Below, in pieces: positions 26,534 through 35,073 of a DNA stretch of 35,135 bases. The position numbers and the translations under genes are program-made. The stretch comes from an uncultured Verrucomicrobiota bacterium (GTDB taxonomy: Bacteria; Verrucomicrobiota; Verrucomicrobiia; Limisphaerales; UBA8199). The notes under the pieces are model-generated. The model saw nothing but the letters and a program-made list of their open reading frames with translations, ran no database searches and was not told the origin of the DNA. The DNA lies in contig CAIQQM010000194.1 of the NCBI GenBank assembly GCA_903873945.1, forward strand, positions 1-35,135. Reading direction: 5' to 3'. Numbering within the stretch: position 1 is the first letter of the stretch; each line of letters starts with the position of its first letter.

Positions 26534-28840
26534 ATGATCCTGCATAATACTTCAACCAAGCGCGGGGCAGCAGCCCTCATGGCAGTTGTCCTCATGGCTA
26601 TGGCTGCCACGGTAACGGCAAGCGCCGCGACAACGCCGATCAATGGCCAAATCATCGCGCGCCCACTTACTCCCGGCGATGTCACAACCTACGGGCTCCC
26701 TTCAACGACTGAGAACTCGGGTGGTTTGACAACCGTAGGCATCGGCACGCCGGTTTATCTGGAGGTTGAGGTAACCACTAATACGCCCGCCGCCACCATC
26801 ACCAATGTTACGTGGTCTTTGATAAGCAAACCCGTTGGATCGGCAGCAGTACTGACAACGAGTCCGCTGGGCACAAATGTGCCAGTCTATGAACCGACCG
26901 ACAGATTGATCTATCAAGTAGCTTCGCGCACCCTCCTGCGTCCCGACGTAGCGGGCAGTCCCTTAACGCCGGAACAATACACCGTAACGGCCACCGTGAG
27001 CACAAGCGCCGGTGTATCAACGAACCTCTCCTACACTCTCACGGCCGGCACCTACCTGGGCTTTAACACATGCGCCCTTTGCCATAGCGGCGGCGAGATT
27101 GCGAAGGACATGGTGCATCCCTGGCAAAATACCGCCCACGCGAGCATTTTTACCGAGGGCATCAATGGCCTTTTGGGCTTTTATAGCGTGTCCTGCCTGA
27201 AATGCCATACGGTTGGCTGGGATACCACAGTGGGCGTAACCAATGGCGGATTTGACGATGTCATGACCCAAACCGGGTGGACGTTCCCCACCGTATTGAC
27301 AAACAGCAACTTTGCGGCGATGCCGCCGTCACTGCAGAATCTTGCCAATATTCAGTGCGAAAACTGCCACGGTCCGGGCAGCCAACACGCTTACAGCCTC
27401 GGGAATACGAATCTGATTTGCAGAACCGTCAACTCGGGCGATTGCAACCAATGCCACGACGCCCCGACAAATCACTTCAAGGGCACTGAATGGTACGCCT
27501 CCGGTCACGCTGTGACTACCCGCATTCCCTCCGGCGCAAGCCACTGGCAATGCGTAGGCTGCCACACCTCCGATGGTTTCATCGGCCGCATCGAAGGCAG
27601 CACGACGACCAACACGGTTTATTCAGCCATCGGCTGCCAGACTTGCCATGAGCCGCACGGAGAAACGATGCCAACCAATAACCTGCACCTGCTCCGGGTC
27701 CTAAACCCCGTGACGATGCCAGATGGCACTGTGATCACGAACGCCGGTGAGGGCGCCTTGTGCTTGCAATGCCATCAGAACGAAGGCGGGTCAGCCACCA
27801 ACCAGTTGGTGAAATATCCGTTGGGGCAAAAAACCTGGTTCGGGGGATCCACTTTCGGCGCCTCAATGTCCCCGCAGGGTGATATGATCGAAGGTATTAA
27901 CGCCCACACCTATGGCCAGACAATTCCAAGCTCAGCCCATTGCTATTCTGTCACCAACCTTTGCGTCGGTTGCCACATGCAGACCGTGGCCTCGGGAGAT
28001 CCGGCCTTCCTCAAAGCCGGCGGCCATACCTTCAACATGAGTTACACGGTCATCACCAACGGGGTGACGAACACATTCGACAAGGTAGACGTCTGCGTCC
28101 AATGCCACGGCCCGATCAGCTCGTTCAACTTTTTGTGCGAGGATTTTGAAGGCATCGGCGTCATCGAGGGCCCCCAAACCGCCGTCCAGAACCTGCTCAA
28201 CAAGCTGTCCACGTTGTTACCAGGCACGAATTACCAAGCAAGCAGTGGCAATTACGTGGCGGATGGCCTGGTGAAATCCAGCATCAAGGTCCAAACGAAC
28301 TGGCCGCAGAACTTCCTGATGGCTGCCTACAACTGGCAGTTTGTCAACAGTGACGGTAGCCTGGGCGTCCATAACACCCCCTATGCCGTCGGCCTGCTCA
28401 AGACTTCGATCGGAAACCTGACGGGTGATGCCAATAACGACGGGTTACCGGACGCATGGCAGATCCAATACTTCGGCTCAATCAACAGCCCCAACGCCGC
28501 GCCCAATGCCACCCCGGCAGGCGATGGCATTCCCAACTGGCTCAAGTATGCCCTAGGCTTGAATCCATTGGTGGCTGGGGTCGCAGTCCCGGGCGGTGTC
28601 GTCTGGGCAAATGGCAATTCCCTGGGCGGAGGCACCAATACCATCCAGATATACACAGCCGCCGAAGTAACCTTTAACACGCAGGTTGGAACGACCTACC
28701 AGATTCAGGAAGTCACGTCACTCAGCGGAGGCTGGCAGAACATTGGCGTTCCGATTCAAGGAACTGGCGCCTCGATCAGCTACGTGACCCCGACGCGAAA
28801 CAACGTGCAACAGTACTTCCGCGTTATGCATACGCCGTAA
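26534..28840 (+). CDS. Nine-haem c-type cytochrome with Ca-binding-like and beta modules
   Basis: This predicted exported cytochrome has 768 residues and nine CxxCH haem sites, with the first Cys at 180, 221, 275, 304, 340, 368, 410, 477 and 521. A Sec-type signal (about 1-32) precedes a beta-rich domain to about residue 175. After the haem block come GVHNTPY at about 616, a TGDANNDGLPDAWQ and GIPNWLKYALGLNP segment (aspartate-rich, calcium-binding type, about 634-680), and a C-terminal module ending in QQYFRVMHTP. No lipobox is seen. Proteins of this kind carry electrons in the periplasm or on the cell surface. The ATG at 26534 begins the signal directly; no clear Shine-Dalgarno is present. 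It may serve the porin-cytochrome genes downstream, but an antisense gene lies in between. Confidence 0.92.
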   Translation: MILHNTSTKRGAAALMAVVLMAMAATVTASAATTPINGQIIARPLTPGDVTTYGLPSTTENSGGLTTVGIGTPVYLEVEVTTNTPAATITNVTWSLISKPVGSAAVLTTSPLGTNVPVYEPTDRLIYQVASRTLLRPDVAGSPLTPEQYTVTATVSTSAGVSTNLSYTLTAGTYLGFNTCALCHSGGEIAKDMVHPWQNTAHASIFTEGINGLLGFYSVSCLKCHTVGWDTTVGVTNGGFDDVMTQTGWTFPTVLTNSNFAAMPPSLQNLANIQCENCHGPGSQHAYSLGNTNLICRTVNSGDCNQCHDAPTNHFKGTEWYASGHAVTTRIPSGASHWQCVGCHTSDGFIGRIEGSTTTNTVYSAIGCQTCHEPHGETMPTNNLHLLRVLNPVTMPDGTVITNAGEGALCLQCHQNEGGSATNQLVKYPLGQKTWFGGSTFGASMSPQGDMIEGINAHTYGQTIPSSAHCYSVTNLCVGCHMQTVASGDPAFLKAGGHTFNMSYTVITNGVTNTFDKVDVCVQCHGPISSFNFLCEDFEGIGVIEGPQTAVQNLLNKLSTLLPGTNYQASSGNYVADGLVKSSIKVQTNWPQNFLMAAYNWQFVNSDGSLGVHNTPYAVGLLKTSIGNLTGDANNDGLPDAWQIQYFGSINSPNAAPNATPAGDGIPNWLKYALGLNPLVAGVAVPGGVVWANGNSLGGGTNTIQIYTAAEVTFNTQVGTTYQIQEVTSLSGGWQNIGVPIQGTGASISYVTPTRNNVQQYFRVMHTP

Positions 28841-28889
28841 GCGCATCGACCGCTAACCAAACCGATACTCAAGATTCGGTACAGACAAA

Positions 28890-28914
28890 CCCCTTCGCAC
28901 GACGTGTGGAGGGG
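28890..28914 (+). terminator. Hairpin terminator between convergent genes
   Basis: CCCCTTCGCAC pairs with GTGTGGAGGGG across the 3-base loop GAC, 11 pairs including two wobbles, 50 bases after the cytochrome stop. It is followed by CTTTGGTTCTTT, a moderate T-tract. It can also serve the convergent GldG-like gene from the other strand. A shorter ACCGA/TCGGT hairpin lies just upstream at 28861-28880. Confidence 0.65.
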
Positions 28915-28938
28915 CTTTGGTTCTTTGACGCCAGAACG

Positions 28939-29841
28939 TCAATGGGAGGCTGCTTTGAGCTGCTTGAGGGCGTCGATTTGGACTTTGGAGTTTGCGGCAA
29001 TCTCTTTGAGCTTCTCCGTTTGATCGGCCTGAAGCTGCTGGAGTTGCTTCATCGCAAGCTGCGGGTCGGCATCCGATTGACCGTTCTGGGCCTGAAGCAA
29101 ACTTTGTTGGGCTTCGCTTAGCTTAGCTTGCATTTCCTGAGCCGCCTGCGTGAATTCCGCCAGAGCGGCGTCGCGCAGTATACGAGTCCCCTCCTCCAAA
29201 GAGACGGAATCAAGGTTGGGAATCGCGCGCTTGACCGAATCCAAAACGGCAGGGTCCGCCTGAGGTGGAACGAAGCCGGGTTGGACTTCGGTTGCCCTGG
29301 CGATGGCACGGGTAAGGTCAGGCTCGAAGGCCTGCTCCCAGTCGGGAGATAAGTAAGAAAGGGATTCCTTATGGCCATTGTGAACGACTGTGATTCCGAG
29401 GAAGCAGGCATCCCCTTTGTCCATGTTGAAGGGCTTGACCCCGTCGGACATCGCGGCATTCGCGCTGGAACTGGAGTAGGAATCGTAGCGGGTGACCTTA
29501 ATCCTGCCGTTGGCATCCCGCTGATATTCGGACAGCACCTGGTCAACCCGGGCAGCAAATGCCCTTAGAGAGTCGGAAGTAGTCGCCGGGTCAAGCAAGG
29601 AGTAGAATCGAATCTCTACCGGGGAATCCAAGCGTTGCAGAAGCGCGGTTGTGGCGGGAGTCAGGCGGCTCTCCGATCCGGCTATTGCTTTTGCGTGCGA
29701 ACGGCTCTGGTAGATCCAAACAGCGCCGGTGGCGACGCCTGCGAGAAAGCAGGCCACAATCAGGACGCTGATGCGAGTGTGGGCTTGCTGGCCTGTGCGG
29801 CTTGTTGTCGTGTTACAAATGTTGCCAGGTGAACGATTCAT
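28939..29841 (-). CDS. Membrane-anchored GldG-like (ABC transporter auxiliary) protein
   Basis: The 300 residues begin with a short N-terminus and one membrane helix at about 24-44, then a soluble domain with LDSPVEIRFYSLLDP at about 70 and VLSEYQRDANGRIKVTRYD near 103. This pattern, a short polypeptide strand, then 'EY...GKI.V...D', matches GldG and other ABC-type auxiliary domains (ABC_transp_aux). GldG proteins serve ABC transporters, including those of gliding motility. The remainder (about 225-298) is glutamine-rich and predicted to form a coiled coil. No ATPase or permease gene is adjacent, so this may be a stand-alone relative. It is antisense between two cytochrome genes, and whether it is related to them is unknown. 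The ATG at 29841 lacks a clear ribosome-binding site. Confidence 0.65.
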   Translation of the reverse strand: MNRSPGNICNTTTSRTGQQAHTRISVLIVACFLAGVATGAVWIYQSRSHAKAIAGSESRLTPATTALLQRLDSPVEIRFYSLLDPATTSDSLRAFAARVDQVLSEYQRDANGRIKVTRYDSYSSSSANAAMSDGVKPFNMDKGDACFLGITVVHNGHKESLSYLSPDWEQAFEPDLTRAIARATEVQPGFVPPQADPAVLDSVKRAIPNLDSVSLEEGTRILRDAALAEFTQAAQEMQAKLSEAQQSLLQAQNGQSDADPQLAMKQLQQLQADQTEKLKEIAANSKVQIDALKQLKAASH

Positions 29842-30189
29842 TTTTTACTTAGTGCTCTGGCACTGATGCTGCATTCTAACACAACTTTTCCAGATTGGCG
29901 CGTTCAAACCAAGGAAACCTTATGTTGGCAGGGTTCGAGGAAGATGAGGCTGATGTGTTTTGCCTTGAGAAGGCCAATGGATGGCAAGTATAAGGCAATA
30001 TTTGACAAGCTGGGTTCCTGCGCTTTAAGCTAGCCTTCGCCTCAGCCGGTAGGAGCACAAACAATGTGGTGTTGTGCGGATCCGGCGGATTATTCAAAAT
30101 ACGAGTACGCATGAATCGTGTTGGCAATTTGATGCGAGCGCCCGTTGGCGCCAAACTAAAATTGTCCCGGATAGTGAAATCGGCGGTTT
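29842..30189. other. Non-coding gap between divergent GldG-like and cytochrome genes
   Basis: This 348-base gap should carry the promoter of the cytochrome-MtrA-MtrB operon and that of the leftward GldG-like gene. A TTGACA word at 30002-30007 could be a -35 box, but the best -10 match 17-18 bases on is poor. An inverted repeat GCACAA-N11-TTGTGC lies at 30055-30077 and is listed separately. I see no gene here. Confidence 0.5.
30055..30077. promoter_or_regulatory. Inverted repeat, possible operator of the cytochrome operon
   Basis: GCACAA and TTGTGC form a perfect 6-base inverted repeat separated by 11 bases, 113 bases upstream of the cytochrome start. Two half-sites at about 17-base centre spacing fit a dimeric regulator, but I recognise no particular regulator, and a repeat this short can arise by chance. 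Confidence 0.3.
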
Positions 30190-31920
30190 ATGACATGTGC
30201 TAGAACTCTCCCGCCCCACCGAGCCGTCCTTCTACTCTGCACGGTGGCGTTTTTTATAGCGTCCGGCTGGTCCGCGAGCGCGCAGAACGTCCAGCATCTG
30301 AGCATCACTGAACCCGGAGGAATGCCCGGATGGCCGATCCTAACCGGGATCCAACAAGTCACAAATGGCGTGAACGTGACATGGGATGGCCCCTCAGGTT
30401 ACTACCAGCTCTATCAAAAACAGTCGCTTACGAATGCCACATGGCAGGCGATCGGCAAAGTGACCAACCTGTTGAGGACGACCACAGTCGCTGTTGGCAA
30501 GAGCAACGCCTTTTTCCGAGTTTCCGGCCCGGCACCGGATTACGCAGGGGACCATGCAGTGTCGAACCTGCCTACGGAGGTTTGCGCGGGATGCCATGGC
30601 ATCATTCATAACACGGAGACGAACACGCCGCACTTCCGGACTTTTCAGGCGCTGCAGCAAATACATCAGGACACCAATTCCTCGTGCCTGGCCTGCCATA
30701 CAGTGGGTTACGGCTTGCCGACCGGATTCATCAACGTGACAAAAACTCCGCAGCTCGCGAATGTGCAATGCGAGAACTGCCACGGCCCGGCCGGAAACCA
30801 TGCAGCCTTTGACACCAACCCAACAGTTACGCCTCGCGTCGAGTTAGCCGCCACCGTTTGCGGTGGCTGCCACACCGGGCCACAGCAACCAACCTACGAT
30901 GAATGGGAAACGAGCAGCCATGCGGAGGTGGTCCCGGACGTAGCTGCAGAAATGAACGCGAGCACGAACCTGATTGACAGTTGCGGACGGTGCCATTCCG
31001 GGTCGGCCCGCTTGGCCCTTCTGAAGGGAATGCCGCTACCGGTTGGAGACGCCGATATAGCGGTCGTTTGCGCGGTGTGCCATGACCCGCATGGGAACCA
31101 TACATTCACAAACTTGCTGAATGGACCGTTTACATTTACGAACCCACTGACCGGAGACAGCTTCGCCATCACCAACAACCAACTGGGTGCCGTCTACACC
31201 AACCAGCTCCGGAATCCGCTATGTTCAACCAACGACTATTACATCACCACGTCTGGAGTTTTTACGAATCAGTACGTTGTCAACATCAACATATGCGCCC
31301 AGTGTCATAACCATCGGGGAGCTTTCTGGACCAACTGGACGCGGGCGCCGCACAACTCACCGCAGTACAACATGCTGCTGGGCACCGTCGGCGAATTGGC
31401 AAGCGGCAATCCGCCAAACTATCCCGCCTCACATTCCCGGTTGGAAAAACAGTGCGTCGCCTGCCACATGCAAACCTCACCCTTCCAGAGCGAAACGCAG
31501 CCCGCGGTGACCGGGCACAGTTTCAGCGTGCAAACCTATGAGGCCTGCACCCCCTGCCACGGCACCCAAGGCGAAGGCTTGGTGCAGTTCCTGGGTTTCG
31601 TCGTTTCCAACAACGTGTCGCAGGTGAAGGGGCAGTTGGACACCTGGGCGACCAACGCTTCTCCACCTGCCTTAAGAACCAACTACGGTGCCCTGGCCTG
31701 GGAATACGCCAGTCCAGGTGGGCTGTCGATTGGCAGTCCGGGTCCAACAAATGCGACTTTGCAAGCCATGATCCCGGTTAATATCCAGAAGGCCCGTTTT
31801 AACTTGTACATTGTTTATAACGATGGCAGCCAGGGGGTGCACAATCCTTTCTATATTTTGACGCTTCTTGATACTGCGAACCAGTGGATCCAGGAAACTT
31901 TGAACAACCCAGGCAACTAG
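30190..31920 (+). CDS. Nine-haem c-type cytochrome, first gene of the conduit operon
   Basis: The 576-residue product has a Sec signal (about 1-33, ending in SASA), a beta-type module at about 40-115 with WQAIGKV and FFRVSG, and nine CxxCH haem sites with the first Cys at 132, 166, 194, 224, 265, 294, 369, 422 and 453. The C-terminus has YNDGSQGVHNPFYILTLLD, the same GVHN motif as in the first cytochrome. No lipobox or membrane anchor beyond the signal is visible. It is predicted to be periplasmic or exposed at the surface and to pass electrons to or from the outer-membrane conduit. The ATG at 30190 begins the signal. The next gene starts 66 bases on, so these genes form a likely operon. Confidence 0.92.
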   Translation: MTCARTLPPHRAVLLLCTVAFFIASGWSASAQNVQHLSITEPGGMPGWPILTGIQQVTNGVNVTWDGPSGYYQLYQKQSLTNATWQAIGKVTNLLRTTTVAVGKSNAFFRVSGPAPDYAGDHAVSNLPTEVCAGCHGIIHNTETNTPHFRTFQALQQIHQDTNSSCLACHTVGYGLPTGFINVTKTPQLANVQCENCHGPAGNHAAFDTNPTVTPRVELAATVCGGCHTGPQQPTYDEWETSSHAEVVPDVAAEMNASTNLIDSCGRCHSGSARLALLKGMPLPVGDADIAVVCAVCHDPHGNHTFTNLLNGPFTFTNPLTGDSFAITNNQLGAVYTNQLRNPLCSTNDYYITTSGVFTNQYVVNINICAQCHNHRGAFWTNWTRAPHNSPQYNMLLGTVGELASGNPPNYPASHSRLEKQCVACHMQTSPFQSETQPAVTGHSFSVQTYEACTPCHGTQGEGLVQFLGFVVSNNVSQVKGQLDTWATNASPPALRTNYGALAWEYASPGGLSIGSPGPTNATLQAMIPVNIQKARFNLYIVYNDGSQGVHNPFYILTLLDTANQWIQETLNNPGN

Positions 31921-31986
31921 GACCAGGCGACGTGTCGCCGGTCTTGCGTGAGACGCATTGTTAATGATACGACAACCAGAAGCTTC

Positions 31987-32847
31987 ATGAATATTTACAG
32001 AATTGCTTTGGTGGAAAAGTTCAGCAAACGATGGGTGCGAGGGCTGGCGCTGGCCGGCATGGCAGTGCTTATAATCCTAGTGGTGATCTCCTGCGGCACA
32101 GTGAACCGTTCGGTCGTCGTGCTGCCGAATGTGCCGGGCGCAAAGTACATAGGCTCAAAGGAGTGTGAACAGTGCCACGAAGAACTTTGCCGCAGCTTTC
32201 AGACAGCCGACCATGCCCGGTTGATTGCCGAAGGGCCTAATGCCCTTAACGCCGGCTGCGAGTCCTGCCACGGCCCTTGTAGCCTGCACTCTGATTCGGG
32301 CGGCGAGGTCAAGCCGCCCTACAGTTTCACGGCAGGGCGTCCGCAGCCGAGGGGCAGCGCCGCGCGACTGACCGAGGTTCCTCCGCGCGCCACGGAAAAG
32401 GTTTGCTACGAATGCCACTTGGAAATTCGCGGCCAGTTCAGCCTCCCCAACCACCATCAAGTGCCCGAAGGACGGATGTCCTGCACACAATGCCATCCTC
32501 CGCACAAAGGCAACGCTTTTGCCGGAGGCGGCACGGCTTTGCTATCGCAGAATGAAACCTGTTTCCAATGCCACCCTGCCCTGCGCGGCCCGTTCACTTT
32601 CGAACACGAGGCGCTGCGGGAGGGTTGCACCACGTGCCACAGCCCCCATGGAAGCATCAACGCGATGATGCTGACTGAACGGAACGCCAATCTTTGTTTG
32701 AAATGCCATTTTCAGCAAATGAGGGGTGCCAAAATCTACATTGGCGGCTCTGACCACACCTTACGTTTGCAGCAAGGCACTTGTTGGAACGCCGGTTGCC
32801 ACGAGGCGGTCCATGGTTCACGCGTGAACTCGTCTCTCTCATTCTAA
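31987..32847 (+). CDS. MtrA/DmsE-type multihaem cytochrome c with a lipobox
   Basis: The 286-residue protein is closest in layout to the MtrA/DmsE periplasmic cytochromes that sit inside the outer-membrane porin. It has seven CxxCH sites (first Cys at 60, 91, 140, 166, 192, 214, 237) and an eighth site, Cys266-Cys271-His272, of the CX4CH type. Typical family text is present: YIGSKECEQCHEELC, CESCHGPCSLH, ATEKVCYECH, RGPFTFEHEALREGCTTCHSPHG and NLCLKCH. MtrA has ten haems; Geobacter OmaB-type proteins have eight. Residues 20-34 are hydrophobic and end in VISC (Cys36), a plausible lipobox, so this may be a lipoprotein or be anchored at the inner membrane. A GTG at 31948 would add 13 residues. 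The MtrB-like gene follows after 28 bases. Confidence 0.9.
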   Translation: MNIYRIALVEKFSKRWVRGLALAGMAVLIILVVISCGTVNRSVVVLPNVPGAKYIGSKECEQCHEELCRSFQTADHARLIAEGPNALNAGCESCHGPCSLHSDSGGEVKPPYSFTAGRPQPRGSAARLTEVPPRATEKVCYECHLEIRGQFSLPNHHQVPEGRMSCTQCHPPHKGNAFAGGGTALLSQNETCFQCHPALRGPFTFEHEALREGCTTCHSPHGSINAMMLTERNANLCLKCHFQQMRGAKIYIGGSDHTLRLQQGTCWNAGCHEAVHGSRVNSSLSF

Positions 32848-32875
32848 CTAACTACCAACTCGGGAACCCGCAACA

Positions 32876-34969
32876 ATGCGAACAACCAAGCAAAGCAGGA
32901 GATACGGGCGCGCCTTTCTCCTTTGTCAATGCGTGCTGGGAGTGTCATTGTTGGTTTCAGCGCTACCGGCTGGAGCAACTGATGCCGATTCCGGGATGAC
33001 GCCCGAGCAGATATTTGAAGGCGGCACGAACCTTTATAGCAATTGGATCGAGCTCTCTGCCGACGGCCTTATAACCAAGGGTAATTCGTCCCAAGCCGAA
33101 CAGCAGCAGCACCTGCAACGGGGTGCTTTCGGCGGCATCGAGGATCTTCATCTTCAGGAGGCGATTGACAAAAAAACGACGGTCACGCTCGATGGCCGCT
33201 CCATTTTTGACCAGCACGATTACAAAATCAGCCTAGGCGTGACCCGTGAAGACACCGGCTTTGCGCGATTTAGTTTCGAGAACTTCCGCAACTGGGACGA
33301 CCCGTCCGGGGGCTTTTTCCCGCCGGGCAATCTGCATTATTCGCTGGGCAACGCTTTAACCCTGGACCGAGGCAAAATTTCATTTGAGGCGGGTTGGACG
33401 CCGAAGGATGGCCCGAAAGTTACCTTCAAATACACGCACACTTACCGCGAAGGTGAGCAAAGCTCGACGATCTGGGGGGCGGTTCCTCCTTTCGGAACAC
33501 CTGCGATATATCCGTCCTTCTATAGCATTGACGAGAAATCTGATTCATTCCAGTTGGATGTGACTCATCATATCAAATCAACAGATTTTGGTGTGGGTGT
33601 GAGTTATGAGATGGGGAAGGTCAATGACTTGCTCAATACGGTATCCCAGTTTGGCGGCGGACCTGCCGCCCAGCAAAACGTCACGGATAGCCAGGGCACC
33701 TCCTATGATATGGTGAGCGTTCATGCTTTCACGGAAACCTGGCTCAAGAACAATCTGTCTTTCTCCACCGGGTTTATGTTTGCTAACGTTAACAATACTT
33801 TTTCGGGTAGCCGGATTTACATCCCCAACTTGCCGTATACCCCTCCCGGCTACTTCAATCTGAATGGCGGCTCCGAGCAAAAGGAGTGTGTGGTGAACCT
33901 GAATCTGATGGCGACCCCTTTCAGCCACTTCACCATCGTGCCTTCCATCCGCGTGCAAAGCGAAGATCTGAACTCGAATTCGGGCGGTATCGGAACGTTG
34001 CTGGACACCGCCACGGGTCCTATTGCCGCCACAAGTGCCCGCGATGAACTCGCTGTGCGCGAACGTGTAGATCTGCGTTACACAGGAATCACCAATTGGG
34101 TGTTCTATGCCGGGCCTGAGTGGACGGAGGGAAGCGGCAACCTGACTGAAAACGGCGAGTTCCAGGTTAACGGAATCGATGTCACGCCACTAGTCCGGCT
34201 CCAGACTGACGATAGAACTTTCTTCCAGAAGTATTCCGTTGGGGCCCGATGGTATCCTACACGCCGGATCACGCTGGATTTCGGGGGATATTACAAAGAC
34301 GACAAATATAATTACACTCTTAACGTCGACAGCACTCCCAACATCGCAAGCAGCATGAACTGTTATCCCGGCTACCTAGTGTTGCAGAGTCTCCAGACAT
34401 TGGATGGCAACGTGCGTTTGACTCTGCGTCCGGCTCAGAACCTCACCCTTGTAACCCGCTACGAATATCAACAGTCCACTGTGCATACATCACCAGATCC
34501 GGTCTCAGGCCTGAACGAAATTGAATCGTCAACGATGACAAGCCAGATCATAGCTGAAACACTTAGCTGGACTCCCTGGAGCCGGCTGAGCTTGCAGCTC
34601 GGGTTCAATTATGTCCTCAGTGACACCAAAACCCCCGCTTTGGATTACACACAAGCTGTCCTCGATGCTCAGAACAATTATTGGACCTTGAATTTCAACT
34701 CCACCTTCGTTGTGGACAACAAGACGGATTTGAACCTCGGCTACTTCTACTATGAATCGGACAATCTTCAGCTTAACTCGGCTGAAGGCCTGCCTCTGGG
34801 CGCCGCAGCCAGAGAGAGTTGCGTGACGGCAATGCTGACGCGCAGGCTCACGCCTCATTTGCGGCTGAACCTGAAGTACGGCTATTCTCACCTTAACGAT
34901 TTAGCGTCCGGCGGATACAATAACTGCGACGCTCAAGTTGTGTCCTCCAGCCTGCAATACCGCTTCTAA
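32876..34969 (+). CDS. MtrB/PioB-like outer-membrane beta-barrel
   Basis: This predicted porin of 697 residues, with a signal to about residue 35, has many alternating amphipathic strands with aromatic ends, and the last residues SSSLQYRF finish in Phe, the usual recognition end for barrel assembly. Its size and the placing next to an MtrA-type gene fit MtrB/PioB, which hold the periplasmic cytochrome in the outer membrane and let it meet extracellular partners. Segments such as FARFSFENFRNWDDPSGGFFPPG at about 131-153 resemble the family's early strands. The CxxC pair found near the N-terminus of Shewanella MtrB is absent from the mature part here; the only Cys pair is inside the signal. Family assignment rests on context and layout more than on a strong motif. 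Confidence 0.75.
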   Translation: MRTTKQSRRYGRAFLLCQCVLGVSLLVSALPAGATDADSGMTPEQIFEGGTNLYSNWIELSADGLITKGNSSQAEQQQHLQRGAFGGIEDLHLQEAIDKKTTVTLDGRSIFDQHDYKISLGVTREDTGFARFSFENFRNWDDPSGGFFPPGNLHYSLGNALTLDRGKISFEAGWTPKDGPKVTFKYTHTYREGEQSSTIWGAVPPFGTPAIYPSFYSIDEKSDSFQLDVTHHIKSTDFGVGVSYEMGKVNDLLNTVSQFGGGPAAQQNVTDSQGTSYDMVSVHAFTETWLKNNLSFSTGFMFANVNNTFSGSRIYIPNLPYTPPGYFNLNGGSEQKECVVNLNLMATPFSHFTIVPSIRVQSEDLNSNSGGIGTLLDTATGPIAATSARDELAVRERVDLRYTGITNWVFYAGPEWTEGSGNLTENGEFQVNGIDVTPLVRLQTDDRTFFQKYSVGARWYPTRRITLDFGGYYKDDKYNYTLNVDSTPNIASSMNCYPGYLVLQSLQTLDGNVRLTLRPAQNLTLVTRYEYQQSTVHTSPDPVSGLNEIESSTMTSQIIAETLSWTPWSRLSLQLGFNYVLSDTKTPALDYTQAVLDAQNNYWTLNFNSTFVVDNKTDLNLGYFYYESDNLQLNSAEGLPLGAAARESCVTAMLTRRLTPHLRLNLKYGYSHLNDLASGGYNNCDAQVVSSSLQYRF

Positions 34970-34982
34970 GTTCAAACGCCAC

Positions 34983-35020
34983 AAGGTCCGGCTAACTGAC
35001 CGGGTTCACTTTTTTGTACC
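34983..35020 (+). terminator. Possible terminator after the MtrB-like gene
   Basis: A short CCGG/CCGG stem with an 8-base loop lies around 34988-35003, followed by GTTCAC and a run of six Ts. The stem is only 4 bp plus wobbles, so the call is weak, but it sits about 20 bases past the last gene of the operon. Confidence 0.3.
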
Positions 35021-35073
35021 ACTCCATGAGTTAGTCAGAGCACTTGGTTGATGTTATGTTTTTGTTCTGATTT

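Noticed and set aside
28097-28840. C-terminal part of the first cytochrome as a dockerin (cellulosome) domain
   Set aside because: The aspartate-rich segment has one NDGLPD repeat and not the paired dockerin repeats; it is closer to the thrombospondin-type segments common in this phylum.
29876-30154. 92-codon minus-strand frame in the gap before the cytochrome operon
   Set aside because: No recognisable motif, no ribosome-binding site, and it covers the likely promoter region.
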